Shown: piece after piece, positions 23,150-31,728 of the stretch
How positions within the stretch are numbered: position 1 is the stretch's first letter
Layout: each line of letters begins with the position of its first letter
NCBI GenBank assembly: GCA_036873135.1
Contig: JAPTYO010000008.1
Location: forward strand, 39,006,819 to 39,070,818
Length of the DNA stretch: 64,000 bases
Direction: 5' to 3'
From: Clarkia xantiana subsp. parviflora
Lineage: Eukaryota; Streptophyta; Magnoliopsida; Myrtales; Onagraceae
Position numbers and translations under genes: made by a program
The notes under the pieces: generated by a model
Database searches by the model: none
The model's input: the letters and a program-made list of their open reading frames with translations, nothing else
What the model was told of the DNA's origin: nothing

Positions 23150-23354
23150 TTTTGACACTACTACTTCAAGGAGGGGTTGCTTTGGCATTATCTCTTTGGT
23201 GGTCTCGCTCATCAACCAAATTTTTGTTTCATCGACAGCCAACACACCAACATCCCGTTCTTGGTTTTTAAGGAGGGCCGCAATCCTCAAATACATGTTG
23301 ATGACGTCAATCTTCGAGAGGCAAAGGATTATGGGTTAAGGATAACGACAAGGG
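23150..23354 (+). pseudogene. Coding remnant of unknown function cut by a copia LTR
   Basis: One frame (from about 23168) stays open for some 60 codons and looks protein-like: L-L-W-H-Y-L-F-G-G-L-A-H-Q, then P-F-L-V-F-K-E-G-R-N-P-Q and V-D-D-V-N-L-R-E-A-K-D. It ends exactly where the copia LTR starts at 23355, after A-A-G-G-G. I cannot assign a family. It could be a real exon disrupted by the insertion, or a remnant of a larger element. No start codon or splice site can be defended. Confidence 0.4.
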
Positions 23355-24070
23355 TGTTGGAAATAATGAATAATCATTAAGAACTAATCATTCTCGGAGA
23401 GATTATCCCACAAGTTCTAACTTGATGATCTGGTCCTTTCTTCTTCTTCAAGCTTCTTCGCTCTCAGGCGTCTTCAACTAGGTTGTTTCACGGATCTCCG
23501 ATCGAGGTCTTTCAATCTCGCATATTGCGGAAAGGAAGACTCTATTCTCCACAAAATAAAATTCACATAATGAGAGAAGTAGACCAAGGGTCTATGTCAT
23601 ATGGTTTCCTCTCTAAACTATTATCAATTGGTGGTGTGTATGATTAATTGTGAAATCACACAAATGAGTGATGTGGCCGGCCGAACTATTCCTTATATAG
23701 AGGGAGAATGTGATTTTTTTTCCTCGTTAAATATAATCAAAGATTGACAACAATATATATATCTATTAGCAAAAATAGAATATAATATATATATAATTAT
23801 CCTATATATATATATATATCTTAAAAAATTTAATTAAGGAGGTTAAAAAAAACTTAACCCCAAGTATACAAATATTCGTCTGAACCTACAATTGGACTAC
23901 TTTTAGTGGATTTTAATTCTTATAGTTAATGAGAAAGCTTCCCAATAGGGCCTATAACCTTAATTATTTCGGCCCTAAATTAATTAATCATGGTTAATTA
24001 ACTTACACCTCAACTGGGTTAGGTTAATGGGATACCATGAAAGGTAGAGCAAATTCCCCAATTTCCAACA
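23355..24070 (-). repeat. LTR A of the old copia
   Basis: 716 bp, TGTTGGAAATAATG to TTTCCAACA on the plus strand. It aligns with 26182-27390 once the hAT MITE in the latter is removed. The inverted polypurine tract follows at 24071. Confidence 0.75.
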
Positions 24071-26181
24071 GCTTCCTCGCCCGAATGGAAGGACATCTAT
24101 TTACCTTTAACTCAATTTCGTCTTACATACTTCCATCCACTTCATACGATGTTATCCCGTGCGAGCAGCTAACACTAACAGGACCGTGCTACTCATCCGT
24201 TGGGAGTATTGTAGCGCCTACGCACAACTATTTATACCTATCAAAATTACAACTTCGCCATGCATCCTTAATCTGTCATGTAGTTTCGTAGGTCCAATCG
24301 CATATGATCATATACTTAAGGACCATTCGCACAAATGTCCACAACCTAAAATTTTTATCAGTTTGGTGGCCACCTAGTGAACATAAGAGTTGGAAACATA
24401 CGATAACTCCTGATCATTCTTCTCGTCCAATCCATTTGAATCGATTCAATTCGGTATAACAGAATTTTCACAACGAACGTTTACTCAATCCAGGCGTTCC
24501 AAAACCAAAGTAACAAGCATTGAATTGAATCCCAGGAAGATGAGTCAAGTACTAAGGATACTTTGATAGAGGACCTCAGTTAGCTATCAGGATCAGTATT
24601 CACACTCAGTAGAGTAAATATTGTGTTTCATGAATATAATAAATCTTCCTAACACAACCGAGCATTGAACCCCCGTGGTCGAATATGGCACATAGATGCA
24701 GGGCTAAGTATGTACGTACGATATAAATAGAAACTAGGTACACCACATCGCCAATCTCGATTTTTTTAACATTAATAACAATGCTCTTACCGACCATCTG
24801 TGCCGAGGTTAAACTAGGGTTACCGTCTTTCAGCAACGTTTCAAAGAGTCGCTTCAGCCTTATGGCTTCCATTACTATTCTGGAAAGAGCTACAAATCCA
24901 GATTTCATAGTGGATGATGCTAAAGAGGTTTGCTTTTCACTATGCATGAATGCAACACCGCTTGCATGTGAAAACTAAAACCTCAAGTGAATTGATTTAT
25001 GTAGTCGTCCCTAGGTAAAATAAGCAACAATGTAGCCTACTAATTTCAAGCTCAGATTTTCACGACAGAAAGTGCGTACTCAGAAGTACCTTTCAGATAT
25101 CGCACGATTCTCTTAATGGAAATACAATGTCCACGGCCAGAGCTTGGCAGGTATAACACAACTAAATCAACCGCATAACAAAATCCTAAATCCTGATTAT
25201 GATCTTTTAATGTACACATGGGTATTCGAAGGATTCTTCAAATTCATTAACCATGCTTATACATGGAACCTTCAGTACAATTTCTTCGAGGATTTTTTAA
25301 GACTAAAAGAAGATCTTTAGAAGTTCTCAAACTTTTCATTCGTTATTTGGTTAGAAATATCCATCCAAATGCTTCTTGTAGATCTCTTCTTCCGACATAT
25401 AAGAAAGATGTCTTTAACATCCATCTGATGCAATTAAAAGATACAGACTAAATGCGATCACAAGTATAATTTGTATTTTAGAATCATGACACCTTTGGCG
25501 AGTACGTTCAACAATATCAATCCCATGACGCTTTAGAACAACCTATCACGGTTAACCTAGCATTCAAACCTTTCTATGCTCCCTTCCGATAAAAGCTTAA
25601 CATTCAGGATCCACATAGTCCCAATTGCCTTAAATATTCTAAGGAGGATAAACTTATTCCCTTTACATGATTCAAGTGCTTTGATTGCAACTCAACTCTC
25701 ATCACTTTTATCTTATCAATTCTTTGAGACAATTCAAATGCTTCTATGACAACTACTGATTCATTAACTGATACTTGTACGTTGATCTTACCCCATGCGA
25801 TTTATAAAACCTCTTGGGTATAGAAATTTATCAGGAACAAGGTTTTGTGTTTAGAGATTTGTTAAATTCAGTCATTCCACTCCCAATAGCCAAAGTAGAA
25901 TTAACCCCACTAGGCATAAGAGAAAATTTGGCTCCCATTGGACAGTGCGGGATTACTCAAGTTGTTTGTGGAGCCTCAGTAATTCGATCACATATATTTC
26001 GGGTAGCATCGTTTGAAGTGCGCGTCCTAATGTTCTGGTTCGAATTTCTATTATTAGTAAAAAAAACTAAGAGACATGTGCTAAATAATACGTACCAACA
26101 AGCTATCTATTCGGTCTAGCAGTTACAACGATGTGGGGTAATGATTTAAGTTCGGTCCTACACAAGCAACTAAGTTGTAAT
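24071..26181 (-). pseudogene. Decayed copia 3' region, RNase H and reverse transcriptase
   Basis: Reading on the minus strand, 24606-24980 gives E-K-Q-T-S-L-A-S-S-T-M-K-S-G-F, a worn copia RNase H active-site block. About 25060-25110 gives R-I-V-R-Y-L-K-G-T-S-E-Y-A-L. About 25380-25440 gives a worn M-D-V-K-T-A-F-L region of RT. The part 24071-24600 is the conserved 3' untranslated block that Copia-1 and Copia-3 share. From 25450 to 26181 no domain is readable. Stops and frameshifts are frequent. Confidence 0.65.
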
Positions 26182-27390
26182 TGTGGGAAATAATGGATAA
26201 TCACCAATAAACGATAAGTAAACTGACTGTTTGGTGAGGTCTTGATTGAAGAACTGGCCCATTCTTGATCTTCAAGTTCCTTCGCTCCCATGCGTCTTCT
26301 AACAGGATTATTTCGCGAATCTCCGGTCAGGGTCCTTCAATCTCGCACTTTGCGTAAAGGAATGCTTTATTTTTTACAAATTAAACCTCACGAATTGCGA
26401 GAAATATACTAGGGGTCTAGGTAATACGTTTTTCTTTCTAAACTTTCTATTGGTAGTGTGAAGGATTAACTAGGGATGGGCAAAAAAACCGGTCCGGTCG
26501 GACCGGCCTGAAACTGGTCCGGACCGGACTGTTTGGAACCGGTCCAGACAGGACCAAACTATTTGGAACCGGTCTAGACAGGACCGGTTCCAAACATACC
26601 AGGTTTTTCAAGTGGAAACAAGACCAAAAACCGTTCGTATACTTCTAAAGGAACCATTTCTAAATTGGACCGGACTGATTTGTACCGGTTTTTTTCTGAC
26701 CTGGACAGGTTTTTGGACTTGTTTTTTTTTTTATTTTTTTAGTGTAAATCTGTAAATTAAAACGGGCCGGATCGGTTCTGGATCGGTCTGGTCTGCTTTT
26801 TATAAAGTAGTCCAGAAACGGTTTAGAAACAGTTCTGATTTTCATGTGATAATATTAGTAAATATCTAATCCGGTTCGGGCCGGATCGGACCGTTTAAAC
26901 CAGTTACGGTCCGGTCCAGAACCGGTCCAGGCCGGGCCGGTCCAATGCCCATCCCTAAGATTAACTGCAAACTCACACAAATGGATGATCAAGCCGGCCC
27001 GAGGGGGGATGTGATTTGTTTCCAAGATTTAGATAGGCAACAATAAATATTTAATTGTATAGATACAGATACCAATATTCTATTAAGAATATCTACATCT
27101 ATTACCAAAATTAGAATCCAATATATATATAATTACCAAATATATATACTCCCTATTTAGGAGAACCTAACCTCCAGTTAACCAATAATTTGTTCGGACC
27201 TACAATCGGGAAACCCTTAGTGGACCTTAATCCTTATAGTTAATGAGCAAGCCCAATAGAGTCTACAACCCTAATTAATTTCAGCCTAACCTTATGTATT
27301 ATGGTTAATTTCATTAATTAACTTACACCTAAATTATGTTAGGTTAATGGGCTAACATGAAAAGCGACCCAAATTCCCAAATTGCCAACA
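26182..27390 (-). repeat. LTR B of the old copia, interrupted by a hAT MITE
   Basis: It runs from TGTGGGAAATAATGG to ATTGCCAACA on the plus strand. It carries the 487-bp hAT MITE at 26471-26957 plus its duplicated target; without these it is about 714 bp, the size of LTR A. The divergence from LTR A is visible throughout, so the element is old. Confidence 0.75.
26471..26957. mobile_element. hAT MITE
   Basis: The ends are TAGGGATGGGCA and TGCCCATCCCTA, a perfect 12-bp inverted repeat. The flanks are GGATTAAC (26463-26470) and AGATTAAC (26958-26965), an 8-bp target duplication with one mismatch. The 487-bp interior is made of GACCGG, GGTCCGG and GGTCTGG words on both strands and has no transposase. 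Confidence 0.92.
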
Positions 27391-27844
27391 ACTCCCACTC
27401 GCCCGAATGGTTCTAACTGAATTTCGTCTTACTTAATTCCATCCGCTTCATACAAGGTTAGCCCGCACGTCCGGCGAACACTAATAGGACCGTGTTACTC
27501 ATCCATCTTGAATATTCTAGCGCCTACGCACACAACTGTCTGTACCTGCCAAAATAACAAATTCTCCTTGTATCATTGATCAGTCAAGTAGTTTCGTAGG
27601 TCCAATCAAAACCTATTACTCTTATCAGGTTGGTGGCCACCTAATGAACATAAGAGTTAGAAACTTACGATAACTCCTGATCATCCTTCTCATCCAAATC
27701 CTTTGAATTGATTCAATTCGGTATACCCAGAATTTTCACTATAGACGTTTTCTTAATCTAGGCGCTCCAAATCCAAAGTGGCGAGCATTGAATCGAATCT
27801 TAGAAAGAGGACTCAAGTACTAAGGATGATTTGATAGTTGACCT
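27391..27844 (-). other. Copia 3' untranslated block next to LTR B
   Basis: The inverted polypurine tract ACTCCCACTCGCCCGAATGG lies at 27391-27410. The rest matches 24071-24560 at reduced identity (CGCCTACGCACA, GGTGGCCACCTA, ATTCAATTCGGTAT). The match breaks at 27844, exactly where the LTR of Copia-3 starts. Confidence 0.7.
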
Positions 27845-27996
27845 TGTTAGATTACGGGGAGTAATCACTACGGATACTAAAACAAGGTAATGCTAGTAAT
27901 TAGAATTACGCAGCGGAAGATTCACACATACCTTTGGGATGATCCGTACACCAAAGATCTTCTCTAGAGGGAGTTCAAGATTCTCCGGTTGGGACC
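27845..27996 (-). repeat. Copia-3 3' LTR, outer part
   Basis: It starts TGTTAGATTACGGG on the plus strand and ends with the target GGACC. It matches the reverse complement of the last 150 bp of the Copia-1 LTR (GCAGCGGAAGA, CACATACCTTT, AGATCTTCT). Confidence 0.85.
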
Positions 27997-28865
27997 TGAT
28001 GGATAAATGTCCAATTCGGGTTCGTATTTACATTTCGGGCCTCGTAAACACGTCAAAAATTACATCTCGACTCGGAAAACATCTCCTGACGGGTCAAAAC
28101 GGTCCGGAAGTGCGTTACGCGCGTCCGGACCGGACCGCCGGATTGCAATGCAATCCGGAGGTCTGGGTTGCATGCAATCCGGACGTCCGGATTATTGCAA
28201 CCCGGACGTCCGGGTTGCTCGCAATCCGGACCTCCGGATTGCGCGGCAACCCGGGCCTCGCCGAATCGCCCAATTTCGACGAGGTCCGGATTGCCTTACG
28301 GGTATCGCGCCATTACCGTATCCGCGATTACCGTTACGCGTAGAGAAGTCAAGTTCGCACATTACCAACATGGATGACAGTTACCGCTTGTTTTCTTGAA
28401 CCGTCATCAAACCGCTTTAAAACCGGGTCCGGTCCCAAGGAAGCCTATAAATAGGAGGCCTTGGCCACCCATTTTCACACATTCTCTCATTTGCCCAACT
28501 TTGGTATTTTGAGCTCTGACTTCTCTCTAGAAATTCTCTCTCTCTAGAAATTACCTTTTTGTCATTATAGTGACTTAAGCATCGGAGAGGGCTCCGCTAG
28601 CACCACCCCCCCTCTCCGTGCTAGCATTGGTCCTTCGTGCAGGAACCGTTGCCCAGACATCCGTATTTGCGCACAGTCCACCGCCTTCCAAGACTCAGAC
28701 ATTTCCTTGAGACACAGCCGTACCGAGACACAGACCCTATACGGGAGCAAAACCGAACACTCGTCAGTGGCCCAACCTCTTCCCGACGAAGGGTTACAGC
28801 CCAAAAGCCCGCACAACCACGCGAACAGTCGCGTCCTCACGACCCTAATTCATCCGGAGGCAACA
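27997..28865 (+). repeat. 5' LTR of the non-autonomous element
   Basis: 869 bp. The U3 part carries palindromic CCGGACGTCCGG and GCAATCCGG words (about 28120-28250). A TATA box, TATAAATAG, lies at 28446-28454. The open frames inside it (28007-28399 and others) recur in the 3' LTR and are not genes. Confidence 0.92.
28446..28454 (+). promoter_or_regulatory. LTR TATA box of the non-autonomous element
   Basis: TATAAATAG in the middle of the 5' LTR; the same word is at 37240-37248 in the 3' LTR. It sits where a U3 core promoter is expected, about 420 bp before the LTR end. Confidence 0.75.
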
Positions 28866-28866
28866 T

Positions 28867-28880
28867 TGGCGCCGTCTGTG
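28867..28880 (+). other. Primer-binding site (tRNA-Asp type)
   Basis: TGGCGCCGTCTGTG begins one base after the 5' LTR. Its first nine bases fit the 3' end of plant tRNA-Asp. The gypsy element at 50545-61373 has the same 14 bases at the same spacing. Confidence 0.75.
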
Positions 28881-29097
28881 AGAATCGAAAAAAAAGCTAC
28901 ATTTCCGCAAAATCATGACGAGTGATCACAACCCTCCCGAAGAGGTCAAAAACACAAGGAAAAGGCCTGGACGTCCAAAGAAGTCCCCGGCAAACAAAAG
29001 AACAGGAGGCCAAGCTCCAGCTGGGAGCCAGTCGGTACATGAAGATGAATCCCAAGCAGAAATGCCGTAGGGCGAACAAAGAACGGGGGCAAACCCG

Positions 29098-30546
29098 ATG
29101 CCCACCATTACTCCAGCAATGATGGCGGCACTGGAAGAGTTACTCGCATTCTGCGAGTCTCTAAAGAACCAAGGATATGCGGCTCAGCCACCGCCGTCCA
29201 ACCAAGGAGCATTCCAATACAAAGGTGTCAACCCGTCACCTCCTTTGCCTCCAATCAACGAACAAGTTGAGACGATAGGGACAAAGTCTCGAGTCACAAG
29301 TCATCAAGACACACTACACCAAAAGGAGGCATCGAAATTGGCAAAGCCGCCCTCAAGCAGTCAGCAAGCAAGAAATTGGCAGCCTCAGCCAAAACGACCT
29401 TTTCAAGGAGGTTTCGACAAGCCAAAAGAAGTAGACATCGCTGACTACATTCCTTTGAATGCCCCGCTATCCGTAATATTGAGAGAGATGAAAGATGCGA
29501 ACATGTGGAAAAAGCTGAACAATTTCAGGAAAGGTACGCTGGGGAAAGAGAAAGACAAGTGGTGTGAAAACCACGAGGTCTTCGGCCACGAAACAGACCG
29601 CTGTGTCAGCCTACGTAATCGCATTAACAGCTTCGTCCTCAAAGGCAAATTAAAGCAATTCATTGATCAAGGCGACAGCCCTCCGAAGAAGACTCAGGCA
29701 GAGTCATCCAAAATACACAAGGAAGGTCCTTCCACAAGGACAAGCCAAGACAATGCTGACATCTGTCACAAGGAGGGACGGAAAAAACCTGCTAGTGACG
29801 ACGACGTCCCAATCACGGGATTGACAACAAGAACCTTGAAGGCAATAATTGAAAAAGAGATACACGTCTCCCGAGAAAAGAGGCAACCGCGACAAAAGAG
29901 GTCGTTCCAGTCAGATACCCAAAGGCTCAAAGATACCAATCTCGCCATATGTATTCCTTTGAACACACCATTGTCTGTCATCCTGAAAGAAATGAAGGAG
30001 ACCAAGCTGTGGAAAAAACCCTTTAATTTCCGCAATGGCCCATTGGGAAAAGATAAAAGCAAATGGTGCGAGAATCACGAAGTATGTGGCCATGAGACAG
30101 ACAGCTGCGTCAGCTTAAGATTTCGTGTAAACAGCTTGATCTTAGAAGGAAAAATGATGAAGTATATCGACCATGGCAATAACCATCAAAGGAAGCCTCG
30201 TGTGAAGTCTTCAGAAAAAAGCAAGGGAAAAGAAAAGGCGGATGATAATCCACCTATCGCCAAACGCCAGAAAAACAACGTCACTTATGGAACCAATTGT
30301 GACGACTTGTACAATCTTTGGAGTATGAATGCAGAAGAAGCAAATCTCAAACTCCCAGAAAACAAACCTCACCGCCCACTTGAGTCAACGACTGCCTTCC
30401 TTGACAAAGATGTTGAAGAACAACACAAGCAAAGTAAAACTTGGGGGCATGACATCAACTTTTGTCCATCCCCAAAAGAGGAGATCGAAGAGCTCAACAC
30501 GCTAGATGCATTGAGAAACTATGTGGCACGTGGCAGAATCAACTAG
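29098..30546 (+). CDS. Gag-like protein with repeated CHHC knuckle modules
   Basis: The 482-residue ORF is the only long one in the element that is not made of tandem repeats. Residues 114-191 and 282-359 are two copies of one module: I-P-L-N-x-P-L-S-V-I-L, then W-C-E-N-H-E-V-x-G-H-E-T-D-x-C and a K-G-K-L-like helix end. The spacing C-x2-H-x4-H-x4-C is the same as in the gypsy pol ORF here (residues 61-74 there). A third, worn copy lies near the C terminus (W-G-H-D-I-N-F-C, then V-A-R-G-R-I). The capsid-forming gag domain is absent. The likely role is RNA binding or packaging through a partner element's Gag, which is inference. The frame is intact, so it may be expressed. Confidence 0.7.
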   Translation: MPTITPAMMAALEELLAFCESLKNQGYAAQPPPSNQGAFQYKGVNPSPPLPPINEQVETIGTKSRVTSHQDTLHQKEASKLAKPPSSSQQARNWQPQPKRPFQGGFDKPKEVDIADYIPLNAPLSVILREMKDANMWKKLNNFRKGTLGKEKDKWCENHEVFGHETDRCVSLRNRINSFVLKGKLKQFIDQGDSPPKKTQAESSKIHKEGPSTRTSQDNADICHKEGRKKPASDDDVPITGLTTRTLKAIIEKEIHVSREKRQPRQKRSFQSDTQRLKDTNLAICIPLNTPLSVILKEMKETKLWKKPFNFRNGPLGKDKSKWCENHEVCGHETDSCVSLRFRVNSLILEGKMMKYIDHGNNHQRKPRVKSSEKSKGKEKADDNPPIAKRQKNNVTYGTNCDDLYNLWSMNAEEANLKLPENKPHRPLESTTAFLDKDVEEQHKQSKTWGHDINFCPSPKEEIEELNTLDALRNYVARGRIN

Positions 30547-30974
30547 CCAACAAATCACCTATGGGGACGTCAAACACATCACCAATCCCTTTATCTTCCT
30601 TATCTCCTTTTCGCATATCTATGTTCAATCTTTTTTTTAAAAAAAAAGTTTAAGTACAACTCATGCTTATTAGCCTCAGTAATTTTCGAAAGAAGTGATC
30701 ACTAGACGCTTTCTTGTAATCCGTCATGTGAACTCTAAATATCTAATAAAGGATAAATCTACTTTCGTAGGTACATTATTATGACGCATATTACCTTGGA
30801 ATAACGCCAAGTAACAACTACACACATATTACTCGCGTCAACAACACAAAGTTCCAAGCATTTTATACACGCAAGACTAAAAATCGCGTCGCAATAATAA
30901 ACAAGTCAGGGCACTACACAAGGACAGATCATGCACTATTAGAAGTTGAAACAATATAAACAAGGGTTAAAGGT
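30547..30974 (+). other. Untranslated interior of the non-autonomous element
   Basis: No coding features. A T/A-rich tract near 30630 follows the ORF, and a word shared with the later 65-bp repeats (CCTTGGAATAACGCCAAG) appears near 30796. Confidence 0.5.
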
Positions 30975-31728
30975 CCATTGGGTACCACATGTTTGCAAAA
31001 ATTACACTGTTCATACCACTAGTATTTTTTCGTACCGAATTGGTACCATATGTTTCCAAACCTTACTGTTTTGGTACCTCCGTTAGGGTTCTGTCAAAAA
31101 CAACCGTTAAATGGCATGTGCTATGCACGTGACCAGCCCAAAACTTTCAATTTTGTTACAATTTAGTCCATCTAATACATCCCTAACTTTTATTTTTTTC
31201 AATTTAGTCCTAAAACTTCAAAACCAAACCATTTTCCCAAATTGACCTAGCCAGACCTAGCCATGGGCTAGGTCCGACCCTGGGTCATGGTCGCCGAACC
31301 CAGGCGACCCCGACCCAGGGTCGGACCTAGCCCTAGGCTAGGTCCGGCTAGGTCCCAATTGACCTAGCCGGACCTAGCCTAGGGCTAGGTCCGACCCTGG
31401 GTCGGGGTCGCCTGGGTCCGGCGACCATGACCCAGGGTCGGACCTAGCCCATGGCTAGGTCAATTTGGGGAAATGGTTTGATTTTGAAGTTTTAGGACTA
31501 AATTGAACAAAATAAAAGTTAGGGATGTATTAGATGGACTAAATTGTAACAAAATTGAAAGTTTTGGGCTGGTCACGTGCATGGCACATGCCATTTAACG
31601 GCTGTTTTTTACGGAACCCTAACGGAGGTACCAAAACAGTAAGGTTTGGAAACATATGGTACCAATTCGGTACGAAAAAATACTAGTGGTATGAACAGTG
31701 TAATTTTTGCAAACATGTGGTACCAATC
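30965..31728. mobile_element. Long hairpin (foldback) MITE
   Basis: The left arm (about 30975-31354) and right arm (about 31360-31728) are inverted copies with few differences, meeting around CCAATT at 31355-31360. The outer part reads GGTACCACATGTTTGCAAAA. The inner part is GC-rich, with GACCTAGCC and GACCCTGGGTCGG words. The left end GGGTTAAAGGTCC resembles the ends of the Mutator-like element at 11483 (GGGTTAATAGGTC). The right end seems clipped and no target duplication was found. It has no ORF. Confidence 0.8.

Larger units (their letters stand above)
23355..27844 (-). mobile_element. Old minus-strand copia with two LTRs in tandem register
   Basis: Two LTRs of about 715 bp (23355-24070 and 26182-27390) both begin TGT(T/G)GGAAATAATG on the plus strand, and both are followed on the right by the inverted polypurine tract and 3' untranslated sequence. 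Between them lie decayed minus-strand RNase H and RT. To the right of the second LTR the 3' sequence runs only to 27844, where Copia-3 begins. Either two copies share one LTR after unequal recombination, or two insertions overlap. All coding parts are decayed. Confidence 0.75.

Noticed and set aside
28007..28399. 130- and 134-codon ORFs, repeated near 36774-37193
   Set aside because: They fall in the LTRs of the non-autonomous element and follow the palindromic U3 repeats.
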